NCBI GenBank assembly: GCA_949752745.1
Contig: OX457027.1
Coordinates: 77,555,214 to 77,619,213 of the forward strand
Direction of reading: 5' to 3'
Source: Protula sp. h YS-2021
Taxonomy: Eukaryota > Annelida > Polychaeta > Sabellida > Serpulidae
DNA: 64,000 nucleotides
Shown here: positions 26,598 to 39,900 of the stretch, piece after piece
Numbering within the stretch: position 1 is the first letter of the stretch
Layout of the letters: every line of letters begins with the position of its first letter
Program-made: the position numbers and the translations under genes
The notes under the pieces: generated by a model
What the model saw: the letters and a program-made list of their open reading frames with translations, nothing else
Database searches by the model: none
What the model was told of the DNA's origin: nothing

Positions 26598-27890
26598 TTA
26601 GAAGGTGTCATTCTGTGTGGTTTTAAACAAGAACTGGATGTGTATAGGAAATGCAGTATAATCTGTGTATAACGACATCGGTTGTAACAACATAGCGCAG
26701 GTAACGACATAAATTTGGGGTCCCAATGAAACTGTTCGCTGTTTAAATGCATCGGTTATAACGACATATGGGATGTGACGACATAATTTCTCGGCCTGCT
26801 AGCCGTGTCGTTATGGCGAGGGCATGCTATACATTAACTTGTGCCGGGGTGTGTGTCATATAAGTATTATGCTTGAACAATCATAGGCACCGGTCGAGAC
26901 AAAAGCTTCCCCAACCAACCGAAAGAGCATCTACAGCGTCCGTGCCAGGCCTACGTCACACGTGGCGTCCCTTGGTGAGTACCGCCCTCCCTACTCCTTT
27001 TTTTATTTCTCACGAATCTTTCCTGTCAATAGTCACCGGTGTTAGAATTAATATTTTTGCTAGGGGTTTTGTTGATACTAATGACGTAGTTCCTGTCTTC
27101 TAGTCGTGGCGACGTTAACAGTGCAGGTTTTGGTTTTTCTTTGTCTTACGTTAAAATTTCCTGTGTTGCTGACTCCGAAATGAGAAGCACACCTAGTGCA
27201 CAATGTAACAGTTGTGACGTCATTTCGGGCCAGTTGTGCATTGCCAAAGGCCATCAAATTTCGTAATATTCTTTTGAGAGCTTGTACGCAAGATATCTGC
27301 TCTGAAGAAAATGTAAGTTTCGTGAAACTTTTATGAAGCGTTTTATGTGAATCGTAAAAATCTTCAAGGATGAATTTTTCTGGGAAGAGCAGGGTTGAGA
27401 TTTCGCGGTCGCCCGTGGCGACCAACTTTTGGCTCGGGCGACAAACTTTTTCGAGTTGGTCGCCCGAGTGGCGACTAACTTTTTTCTGAGTATTTTTAGG
27501 TAAATTTTGCGTAACTTTTGTACAGGGCGACTAACTTTTTAAAGTTGGTCGCCCGGAGGCCGACCAGAAAATTTTACGAAGCCTCAACCCTGAAGAGGTG
27601 AGGGTATGTCAGGAAGCTACAGCTACAGCGCCAATGTTGTTTGGTCATATGTGTTTTTATGGGTAGTCTTTGTGTGCTGGGCTATACTCATCACACGTGT
27701 TGGATTTGCTGTCCGTTCTGGTTCGATTATTTTGAAATTTGGCAGGAATGTTCTCCGGTTAGTCCCCCATACAGCTTGTATTTTTTTTTTTGGCGATTTG
27801 TCCAGTTTTAGGAAAACACACCAAACAAAAAAAATGCTACTGTTCCCACAAATACTGTTCCTACAAAATATTGGCCAAAGCGGTAAAATT

Positions 27891-27925
<35 letters not shown>

Positions 27926-30900
27926 CCAGCGCGCTCGCTGTAAACACGCAATCACCAGCCGCTGGACCACTTGTTAGACTGATGATCACCACGCCGTGGA
28001 TTCAAGCAAAACTGAAGAGAATTTTTTCATTGTCTTCCTTTATCGATTTTATGGGCAATATTTATAATTCAGAAGCAGTAGTTTACTGCGGAGCAAAAGG
28101 TTGTGAGTTATGACCCAGTCAGGAATCAATTTATTTTTTTTTATGTGTTTTGTTTTCCTGCTGCATCTTTACTATTGCTCAGGGTGCGTAATAATGCTCA
28201 ATACATTTATGTATGAATACTTAATACATTGTATTACTACAGTAGACTTTTACTGCAGTAGTCTTTTGGTTGTCGGTTCGGCAAGAAGTGGTCAGATAAA
28301 CTGATAAATTTAAGAGGAACAGCAAAAAACGCTGTAAAACTTCGTCGGGTTCTCTCTCCTCTCTACCTTTGTAATGTCTTCGCTTTTACGGCTTGGCACA
28401 ATATCCACGGACGTTCTTGTTTTGAATAAGCAGAAAGAAGCTAATATATATTGGGAATTAAGTACAACTTCATCCGATCGCGAGCGCCGTTGCCAGTTTG
28501 GTGCTTATTGGGCGTCGTTAATCTTACACAAGTTGTTCTCTCAATACTAGTCAGCCCCAACCGGGGCTTCACGCCCCGGAGGGGACTTACGGATTGGACT
28601 CTGTCCGTCTTTCTGTCCGTTCGTAACCACTCATTCCTCTTAGATACGTAAGCCGTTTGGTCTGATATTTTGTAAAACGCACTCACATGGCCTTAGCTTG
28701 AGGCACGAAAGATTTTTTGGCGGTCCAATAAAAATTGGATTTTTGGTGATTAAAAAAAATATTTTGGTGCTTTCAGTGCTGTTTTTAGACTTTGTTTACG
28801 CAATATCTCAAAAACAGCTTATCAGCTCTTCACCGTACGTTGCAGCAAGAAAGATCATATAGTGCAGATCTGCCCTGAGGAATTATTTTGATTTTTGCCA
28901 AAAACTGAATTTTTGATGAATTTTGGAAATTTTCACTCAGATGTTTTTTTACTTGTTTTGGACTTTACTTGCGCGATATCTCTAAAACATTTCATCAGAT
29001 CTTCATAAAACCTTTTAGAAAGAAAGACCATACAGTGACAATTATCACTAAAGGGTTATTTTTTATTTTTGTTAAAAACTGCATTTTTGACGAATTTTTG
29101 ATATTGTCACTTTGGTTTGTTTTTAGCTGTTTTTTACTTTGTTTACGAGATATCTCTAAAACAGTTCATCGGATCTTCACCAAACCGTGGAATTAGAAAG
29201 ATCAGATATTGCACATCATCACGAAGATATCACGAAGATTCTGGTCAAAAATGTATTTTGGATGATTTTTTTTTTTTTTAAATTTCACTTTAGTGTGTTT
29301 TTAACTTTTTGACTTTGTGCATACGGTATCTCAGAGACGGCCAATTCGATTTTGATCAAATCTATCAGGAAGAAAGACCCTATAGTGTAGATGGTCATTG
29401 AAGTACTGGGTCTGTTTGAGGTGACTGACTGGGGCGGGGGAGCGGCGTATCCATTTTTGTGTTAGCAAAAACATTGGCCCCGACCGGAGTTTATGGGGCT
29501 TACGGATTTCCATCTGTCGGTCAGTCTCTTTGTACTGTATCGAATTATTTTCAAATCTACTCATCGCCTTCTCCGGTTGGGGGCTGTGCTGTCGACGATA
29601 GCTTGTTTTGGAAATTGGGAAAAAGATTGAGTTGTGCCACGTTGCGTCACTTTGAGGTGCGTCATGCCATCGATGACGTCATATGACATGTAGACTGCAA
29701 AGTTCACCAGGTGGCCAAAAAAAAAAAAAAAATGGACGAGTTTATGATATTTTTACGAAGGTGCCGTGTTTCACCTTTGTGTACCTTTTCTTCAAGTTTG
29801 TTGAAGGCGATACAGCCTTGTGTTACTGGCCTTTCAAAATCTCCGTGTGTGCAGCATGCCTTCGAGATGTAGGACCGGATGATTTAAAGTTTTTGAAACG
29901 CATGGAAATTTTACTTGGGTGTTTTATTTATTTATTTCCCAATTCCTCTGTTCTTAGAAACTAACTTTTTGTCACCCTTGCCATTAAACCAAGTTTCCAT
30001 AATAATTTTTTCTAACATTTAGACGCAGGTATTAAAGGTAAGGAATAAGAAAATCAAATAGATGGCTACCGTAACAACCTATTCCTTGCTAAATAGCCTA
30101 AATAGCTACTCATTTCACGAGTACACCGTCACTCATTTTATGAGTACACCGTCACTCATTTCACGAGTACACCGTCACTCATTTCACGAGTACACCTTCA
30201 CTCATTTCACGAGTGCGTTGAGACTCATTTCTATATTGCATCGTAAGTGATTTCACGAGTTCACAGTCATCCATTTCACGAGTACACCGTCACTCATTTC
30301 ACGTGTACACTGTCACTGGTTTCACGAGTACACTGTCACTCATTTCGTAAGCGTACAATTACGCATTTCGCTAACGTACCGTTACGCATTTCGCGAGCAT
30401 ACTGTTACGCATTTCGCTGGCGTACTGTTACACATTTCGCTGCCGTACTGTTACGCATTTTGCTGGCGTACTGTTACACATTTCGCTGGCGTACTTTTAC
30501 GCATTTCGCTGGCGTACTGTTACGCATCTTGTTAGCGTACTGTTACACATTTCGCTGGCGTACTGTTACGCATTTCGCTGGCGCACTGTTACGCATTTCG
30601 CTGCCGTACTGTTACGCATTTCGCTGCCGTACTGTTACACATTTCGCTGGCGTACCGTTACGCATTTCGTTAGCGTACTGTTACGCATTTCGCTGCCGTA
30701 CTGTTACACATTTCGCTGCCGTACTGTTACACATTTCGCTGCCGTACTGTTACGCATTTCGCTGCCGTACTGTTACACATTTCGCTGCCGTACTGTTACA
30801 CATTTCGCTGCCGTACTGTTACGCATTTCGCTGGCGTACTGTTACACATTTCGCTGGCACGCTGTTACACATTTCGCTGGCGTACTGTTACACATTTCGC

Positions 30901-33900
30901 TGGCGCACTATTACTCATTCCTTTCACTCGTAAGAATACTTTACCTGTTTTTGCTGCACAGTCCTGGGCATTGAGTGTGTGGTTAAAAACGTTAAAGACT
31001 TGCTTCAAATAAGTTGTGTCGACCTTTATAGATTTGATTACATTTTTATCAGAAGCTTTAGGTAATATGCTTCAATAGACATAGAAACCGCTCTGTACTC
31101 TCGCGCAGTGTAATGAGTGCCCGGTCAATTACAGTAAATGATAGGACTTTGTAAGGTGCGTCTGGATAAGAGGTGAATGTACGTAGAGGCTGCAGACATA
31201 AAAAAAACGTAGCCACTGCCAGGGTATGCTGTGGCCTAGCACTGTAGCATTGTTGGACAATGTACACAGTTGACTGTGCGCACATTTTAACCATTTCTTT
31301 GAATTTAACCCTGCCACTCACTGCGAGCAATGACCGTTTGTGTGTTACCGCATGCTACCATAACACCACTTTTTTTTATCCCAGTTGTGATCCTTTCCCA
31401 ATCTCATCAAAGGTACGCAATTTTGGTACTTGCTTTTTTCTTTTCTATGCGAAAGATCTGTTACACCTGAAGCCCAATCCTATCTTACACACTGCCGACA
31501 GGTGATTTTGTTGCTACGTCATAGTGCTGTAGCAACGTCATGGCGTAGTCAAGACATTTGGTGACGTCATAGCAACGTCATCACCTGTTTTGTGTCTGCA
31601 GGATTGTCGCTTCACTACAAGATAATTTTAAGGGCTCTGTAACTTGCCACAATTTTAAAATGATTTTATACTTGTTTCAGAGTCAAAACACAGCAAAAAA
31701 AAAATAACCCATTTTACATTTTAAAATCCATTTATATGTGAAATGTGAAATGCCACTGATGCCAAATTACGAAGCAGTGAAAAAAAATTGTGAACAAGAA
31801 ACATTCCCCTTATGGTGAGTGGAAGGTCATGTGTGAAGGGCATGGAAATGGTTAAAAGCTGCTCCCTGATCGTTGCACTTACTGTTGTGTGTCACTCTCT
31901 CACCTGCATTTTCACCCCTACAGAAGTATCGCCTACGGCCAGTGGAGTTCTGTCCGAGTCTACCGACGAAGATCTGGATTCTTTCGTTTTCGTCGATTCG
32001 GATGACGTCGGCAAAGACTCCAGTGACGTCACACATCACTCAGACTCAGAAGCCGCGCCTGCTGCAGTGACGCCTGCGAGTAGCACTCCCAAGGAGCCTA
32101 AATCACCACCACCCAAGAAACCGCCTCCACCAAAAGTGGTGAAAGCCCCAAGCTCTCAAGCAGGAGCCAAGTATGTGCATCAGGGCAAGGACTTCAAGCC
32201 GTCACCGGAGAGGTCTCAGAAAGGCAAGAGCAGAGATGAAGGCGAGGGAGAGCCCAGTGCACCACCGCGAAGAAAACACCACGCACAACACGCCAAAAGG
32301 GATGCTGATTCTAGTCTAGAACGCGGGTCTACAATCTCGCAAGATTCCACTACAGCAAGTCTCAAGATCGAGGCATCACCACAGCTCATCGCCCCTCCCC
32401 ATGTCACCAAATCTGCCGAGAAACGGCAGCCCCCTGAAAGACCGCAGGCACCGGAGCGGCCTCCTGAAAGACCAGGTGAACGCTCGTCAGTTGTGGGTGG
32501 TCCGAAAACACACACAGCGCCTCCCAGGCCTCCTCCTGCCAGTAGACCGCTTTCTGGTCTGTCTGGTTCGTTCGATAAATCGACGCCCGAGCGGCCGTCT
32601 TCCGGTCACGGTGTCCCGTCAGAGAAAGCACCCGCTATTCCCGAAAGGCCGCACTCCCAGACAGACAAACCTGTTATCCCAGATCGGCCTAGTTCCCAGG
32701 TAGATAAAACACCACCCAAACCGGACCGACCTGTCTCTCAGACAGAGAGACCAGCAAAACCGAAGCGCACGCCCTCCCAGGCGGAAAAGGCGCTGGAGCG
32801 TGCTGGCACTCAAGGCGAGAAGGCGCCAGTGATCCCTGAGCGCCCTCCACCAATCAAACCGGCGCGATTGTCGGCTGCTTTCCAATCGCCTCGGCAGGCG
32901 GAAGCCGCTGTTCAGCCACCCACTGAAAAACCGCTACTTCCGGTTTCGGATACGAAAACTACTGGTGGTGTCATGAAAGAGGTATCGAAAGATGGACAGA
33001 TTGTAGAAAAGCAGATTGAAGGAGAAGAGAAAGAGGAAAATACAAAAGCTAAAGGTATATCTATGTAATGATATAACAGGCATGACTCTGCTTTTCTTTC
33101 TTTTTTTTTTCTTCATCAAATGGATTTTGTAATGTACGCGATGTGATTATTTGGCAGACTTGTTTCTAAACAGGTCCCTCACAATTCTGAAGCGTGTATG
33201 TATGTTTTCTAACTGCTTCGAGTGCACCATTTTCCTTCGCTGATATTTCTGTACTTAGCGTAGCGTGCACCGTCACCTTTAGTGGCTTTGCTTATCTAGT
33301 GAACCAGATCATAAATACAGATAATTGTAAGGATGATTTCTAACGCTTCTTTCATTAAACCTAAATAATTGATGACGGACGCACGAGATGAGAAGGCTTG
33401 ACAGAATCCGACCAGCACGTCAGCGCGTACAAATTGATTTCAATTTTTTAGTTTGTGTTTGTTCTTTAACGCTACAAAATATAGACAGTACAGTAGTGTA
33501 GAAACGAGGGTTCGAAAACAGGAAGTGACGTCATAATAACGTCATATAGACTTTTTGCATAGGTGGATATAAGCATAATTGAAACTTTTTAAAAAGGGAA
33601 AAAATCAGATAACTTTCGTTACGGTTGACCGATTTGAATGAAAATTTTACCGTTTGATTCAGTTTTATGTCTAGTTTTGACATGAAATTCTCACTTTTTC
33701 ATTTTTCTAAAAAGTTTCAATTATGCTTATAACCACCTATGCAAATAGTCTATATGACGTCATTATGACGTCACTTCCTGTTTTCGAACTCTCGTTTGTA
33801 CACTACTCAGTACATTAAACAAGAAAATACGTCCGTTGTATTGCGCGTTATATCTCACTCACTGCATATATAATGATTAATATATATAGATTGAGGAAAA

Positions 33901-36900
33901 TTTGCTCATATGAGATACATGTTTCCACTAACGTCTTTAATTGTGCAAATAGTAATATTTATGTATTTTACACTGGTTTTCTCACACTTAATTTATTTTT
34001 ATCTTTGCTCTCTAACCCCGACACAAAGCAGTCTCGTGCGCTTATAGTGCCTTGCCTCAGATGCAAATTGCCTGTGTGATGGGGTNNNNNNNNNNNNNNN
34101 NNNNNNNNNNNNNNNNNNNNNNNNNNNNNNNNNNNNNNNNNNNNNNNNNNNNNNNNNNNNNNNNNNNNNNNNNNNNNNNNNNNNNNNNNNNNNNNNNNNN
34201 NNNNNNNNNNNNNNNNNNNNNNNNNNNNNNNNNNNNNNNNNNNNNNNNNNNNNNNNNNNNNNNNNNNNNNNNNNNNNNNNNNNNNCAGCTAGCCACACCA
34301 TTGTGCAGGATCTCTTCATCACTACCCTGTTCATCTCTGATGTAGTGTGGTTTTGCATTTAAGGCTTTCTCGAGTGGCCTGTCTGCCTGTCTTTAAAGCA
34401 GCGAACTGCCTTTGTCCTAGAGCATTAAGATACCCTGGCAACATTTCAATCAAAGTACCATGTAAGTGCTATATACATTTCCAACAGGTGGGCGATAAGA
34501 ATTTGAATGACTCTTGAATGATTCTTATGTTCCACGACTATTTTTAATTTAGTAAACATTGAGAGATTTTATTCAACTTTTCACCGATTCAGCAGTCTTT
34601 TTCAGCAATTTTTGGCAAAATGCCTTGTATCAAAAATAGCTATCTTTTCGAAATAACCTCTTTTAGGGCAAGTTTTTTCGAGATAGGCATTGTTTGTGGA
34701 CCGACTTTGCGACATTGTGTGACTTCAAACGCACACTTTGTGAACCAAATGAATGAAATGGGACTGTAGAACGAACCAGTTATAAAGGAGTTATAAAAGT
34801 GGTAATTGCTTAATCTTCATATAATGGTGTTTTGTCTATTGCCAAAAAAAAAAAAAAGGGGGAAAAAAAAAAAGAATAGCATACAAAGTTATAGAAGGCA
34901 GACCCGAAGGCTGGGCATCTTGTAGAGGCATTTTTGCGTTAACACATTGTGTTCTTTTAGCTTCAGTATTGGAAAAATGTTTAATTTGGAAATATAGGTG
35001 TCTCCGTGGTATATAAGGCGACATAAATAGCTCATGCATTGAAACCTTTGAACACTTCCGGTTGATGACTGTGGAGATCTCAATTACTGCACTCTTCAAC
35101 TGAATCGCGTGATTTACGTGCGACTGGGAAGTGAAGGTCATACATGTTAGTCATATATAAGCGAACAGAGTGCTCAGCTATCGAGCTCGGCACATTCGTC
35201 AACCGGAAGTGCTCAGGGACAATCAGTAGCCAAATTATTATGTCGATTTAAAATAAAAATGACAGGAAGTGAAACAGAATACACATACGGCTATAATTTG
35301 AAAGTGCGCTCACATTTTTCAAATGTTGAAGTTTAAAGAAAAGCGTAACTTCAGAAATGCCGTAAACAGTTGTTGACTTTCGGGACGATTTTCTGTCATA
35401 TCAGTTCACGCAAGCCTGCACTGACAAAGCTGAATTTGACAAAACATTTTCTCTCGCACATGATTAAGTGAAAATAGTGGGCAGGACACAAATTTCCTTC
35501 AAATTTTCCCAAGGCAAGGAATGAACTTGAATGCCTACTTACATATGCCTCGTTGTGCAATGTGAATTTAACTGAACACAGAGAATAGTGTGTAGGCAAA
35601 GTTGTGTTCTTGGAATGCAGCTTATCATCTCAGATATGACTAGTTTCTATGGTACTTGAACATTTTTCACAAAGGTGATTCTAATAATGAGAATAAATGT
35701 GCTGTCGTCCTTTTGAACGCCAAGCTAGCTGTTAAAACAGTAACAGCACACAGAAGACTGTAAATCAGCCTTAAAACGATACTGTTGTTTTACTTCTCTA
35801 ACTCTAAATACCAGACATGGATATGAAGATTCTCCAGTCAAAGCTTCTGTTGCTGACAGCTTTAACGATTGTGAATGGCCTCGTTACTTTACATGAAAGG
35901 ATGGAACCTGTATTTGGGCAAACGTACTTTGCAAGTAAACAATTACTTCACAGCAAAATACCAAGTATTGATCATTTTAAAGATGTATTTACATTACCAA
36001 AGGAGGGGATGGTCGCAGAAGGCACGCTTTCTGAAATTTCAGAGAGGCTACGAACGCGTCAGCAACTGGGTTTGAAGATAGACCCTCTTGTCATTAGAAT
36101 TCAAGAGCGTTTCACAGTGGAAATTGACGTATATTGGCAGCTTATAATGTCATTTTCACAAAACATGACTGAAGCGGATTTCAGTTTTGTGACGGAATTG
36201 TGGATAATTTTGGAATCAGACCATGATTTTGCACAGGAACCATTTTATTTCAACTTCACAGATGAGAAGTTTCCATCCTTGAAAAATCTGCATTTTATTT
36301 CTTTGACTGAGTCTGTGATATTTCATGTTCCACAGAGCTTTCTGTTCTTGGTACCTAAGCTTCAAGTATTGGATATTCAAAACGTTGTTGTATTGTGGCG
36401 TGAAGAAGTACAGGACATTAGCAGTCCTTGTGAAGGGTGCCCTGCTCAGGCCGTCCCGTATACTTTCTTAGCCTATCACATGAGTGACATTTATGTATCA
36501 AACAACTGCTGCGTTGCCATGGAAGTGTTATCTCTGAGAAGTGCAATAAACGCGTATAATTTTGACATAAAACCACGGGGTTCCCTTAAATACAGTGACA
36601 GAGATATAACTTCAAGTCATTTTAATTTGACATACCTCTGCGTATCGTCTAATTTTGTCTTAAATGATTTGCCAAGAGGCGTTGCTATGAGATTTCCTAG
36701 GTTACAAGTTATAGATATATCTCATAATATGGAAGGTATCACAGAGACGTATATTATTACTTACACTTCGTTCCTTCTTGAGAACTTATTCTTTCACCCG
36801 AGTTTAGAACTTTTTATTTCCATAAACGAGTTTAGCCGTTACAAGGGCCCATCTACGAGCGCTGCTGGTGAACAACTCAGAGGCACCTATGGTGGATTAC

Positions 36901-39900
36901 GTTTTGGCTCCTCAGAAATGATTATTCAAGAATCTAAATTTCAGTCCAATAACTGTACAGTAAATGTGGAGTCGGATGCATTTTTCAATGATACACAGCT
37001 TGAGTGTAATGTTATTAAATGTCTGCTGCATATTATTAGACTCGATTGCAGTAGGAAACACATAGACTTTGATTCGCAGTGTGCGCTTGGTCTCAGACAG
37101 CCCATTGCTCCCATGCTTCAAGAGATCTACATGGGCAATTTCCTGTACAGCGACTATGGACCAGAAAGCATCTTGAAGATCGGTTTGAGGAAACTGTTAC
37201 TCCCTCTTTATGAAATGCTAGTAAAAGATGATATCCATATGGAAAATTACATGAATCTTTGTTTCGCAAAGAATTCATTGAAGAAGATTGACCTCACATT
37301 TCATACTTTTAGTAGTTATATGAGTATTTTTCTGTCACCTGTGCTGGGTAGTAAATTTAATGGGCTAGAAGAACTGGATGAAATCGTCATGAATTATGTG
37401 AAGGTTGATCACAGTTTTATATTTGATGCAATAAAATTTGGTCCTTTACCAAACCTTAGACATATTCACTTACGTGGAAATTCTCTGACGTTACCCGCAG
37501 ATTTGGAATTGTGTTCAACTCTAAAATACTTGGAAAGTATCGATCTGTCGGAAAATGAAATTCATACAGTGCCTAAAAATCTCTTTCGCAACTGTTATAA
37601 TATTAGACGCGTCAACTTATCAAAAAACAGGATTCAAGTGTTACCAAGCCAACTTCATTACGTCATCAATGACCTTGATGTTCGCATTGACTTGTCAGAA
37701 AACCCACTATCTTGTGAATGTCATGACGGCGCCTTAGAAACGTTGTCATGGTTACAGAAGCACCACTACAAATATGAAGGTGTAGAAAAATACGTGTGTT
37801 TTGGACCACCCTCTGAAAAGGTCTTAAAAATTGACATGAATGATCATAGGAAAGAGTGTCGTGGATGGCTTCTTACTGACGTAATCATTCTCTGCGTATC
37901 TACTAGTATTTCGTCAGTGATAGCTGTGCTATTTATACTACTCTCGTACAAATATAGATACAGACTTATCGTAATCTTTTTCAAAATCAAGCGATTTTTT
38001 CAACGCTGCTGTAAAGAAAATGATCGTCGGAGACATTACCGCTATGACGTATACATATCTTATTGTTATGAAGATCGACTTTGGGTACACAACACCCTGA
38101 AGCCACAGCTTGAAGATATACACGGCATATGGTGCTGTATACATTACAGGGATTTCCCAGCAGATGGAACAGTATCAGAGGTTATCTACAGGTACATGGG
38201 CGTCAGTAGATATATACTTATTGTCATGAGTCAGTACTCCATCAATAAGCGATGGCCTGCCTTTGAGCTCGAGCGAGCCCAGGAATTACAGCGAACAGAA
38301 GGTAAGCGAATCTTCTACGTCAAATTAGGAGATCTTGGAGATCACACCACACCGGAAGTTGCACAGGTGCTTGATTCGGAAATCTTTCTTGAATGGCCGG
38401 AAGACATTCGAAATCAAAACGAAGTAGAGCATTTTTTTGAGAAACTAGTGTCAGGAATACGAGGGGAGCAACTCTGTGGTAATTGCTGCACAATAAAACG
38501 ATCGTCGAGACGTTTACCACCCTTTGACGACATGAATGTCGAACTCTGTAGAAGACCGTCACATTAAAGGAACCCATAGAGTTCATGCTTAAAATCTGCA
38601 AAGAGGATGTCAGATTGCCTCATAAGTAAGAAATTGTACAGTTTGTTGTTGATTGTATACATGATCATGTTTTAATTGATCTTTTAACCTCACGATCTTC
38701 CATTGGCATGAACTTCACAGTTGTCCACAAGTATTTTTTCGTAGTTTAATGTGCTTTAGGTAAACGTTCTTTTTTCCCATTAGGATAATTATAATTAGTA
38801 TAATTTCTCATTGCAAAATAATACCACAGGGAATTTCTTATTTCAAAATAGTGTTAAATAATGATGGTCAAAGGCCAAGTCTAAATTGCGCAGTACATTG
38901 ACCCAAATCTGCACTTTAAGATACGTGTAAAAAGCAATTTTATTCGAAACTTCGAAAGTTACATTGCGTTTGAAGAATAAACATATTAAATTCATATCAA
39001 AGTGTCTGTGTAAATAAAGTGTTTCGAACATTATTTTGTTTCACTTCAATGAAGATGCTGGCTGATTTTGTTAGAACTTAATATCTTTCAATATTTAACT
39101 CACTGTTTCTGTGTAAAAATCTCTGAAAATTAAACATGGAACGCCACTGACAACGCAAGTCCCTGATAACTAGGAGAAAGGAAGGAGTGAATGTTTACAT
39201 TGCGTTGTGTTCGCACTTCGGATCAAATCAAATCAACCATCTGCAAGGATATAGAAGAGAGACAAAAGTCTTCGAGCAGGAAAGGCTCAAGCAAAAACTA
39301 ACGAGAACCCATTTCTCAAAGGCGATTTACCATTCCCCTGCATGGTAAAAAATATTACATATATGTAATAAGCTCACCCTTCGAGCAGACTTTTAGAACA
39401 TGTTCAGCCTGATTTTGGTTTGCTTTTCCTTTGCAGACAAGCCAATGTTTTTTTCAGCTTCATCTATACTTTTCTAATAACTTTTTTTGCCAGGACGAAA
39501 CCCTTTTTTTAAGAAAAAAGGCTTTGCTATTTATTCCATGAAACGAGATCCCTCCCCACCCCTGACCGTCACCAAGAACTGTGCAGATAGAAGATAGTTA
39601 TTTGTTTGAAGATTCAGTGTATTTAATATGACCAGGTGAGCACCAATCCACGCGTCGTTCTTACAAAACCAACCCAACACAATATTTGTGTGGCGGTTGG
39701 CACATGCTTGTGCAAATGCTTCTGCAGCCTTTTCGCGTTTTGATCATGAACATAGAAACAAATGCGAAAAATAAAAGTGAGGTGGACATATTTGGCGGTC
39801 TTGCGGCCAATAAGATGGCCAGTGGAGTAGTAAAGACAAAATGACGACCAATAAAGAGAAAAACGTCCGAAACATTTGCCTCGTACAATTTCAATTTATT

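Larger units (their letters stand above)
26975..31923. other. CARMIL introns 18 and 19
   Basis: Holds the element at 27390-27592, a 32-base A-run region (27895-27923), element 4, the candidate microexon 30023-30037 and the 23-bp minisatellite. 30930-31920 shows no exon or notable repeat. Confidence 0.65.

Noticed and set aside
30110..30922. CRISPR-like array
   Set aside because: Repeats are directly adjacent without unique spacers, in a eukaryotic intron. It is a minisatellite.
30247..30933. 228-codon open frame
   Set aside because: It lies wholly within the 23-bp minisatellite. No splice sites or domain.
31812..31923. Extension of the exon 20 frame to an upstream ATG, suggesting a separate 418-residue gene
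   Set aside because: A good acceptor at 31923 is in phase with exon 18 and the microexon, and the downstream part continues CARMIL. The upstream part is intron-like.
32503..32530. [10 protein letters not shown] as a CPI motif
   Set aside because: Only H and RP match the consensus; the leucine, threonine and lysine positions are wrong. Ordinary proline-rich sequence explains it.
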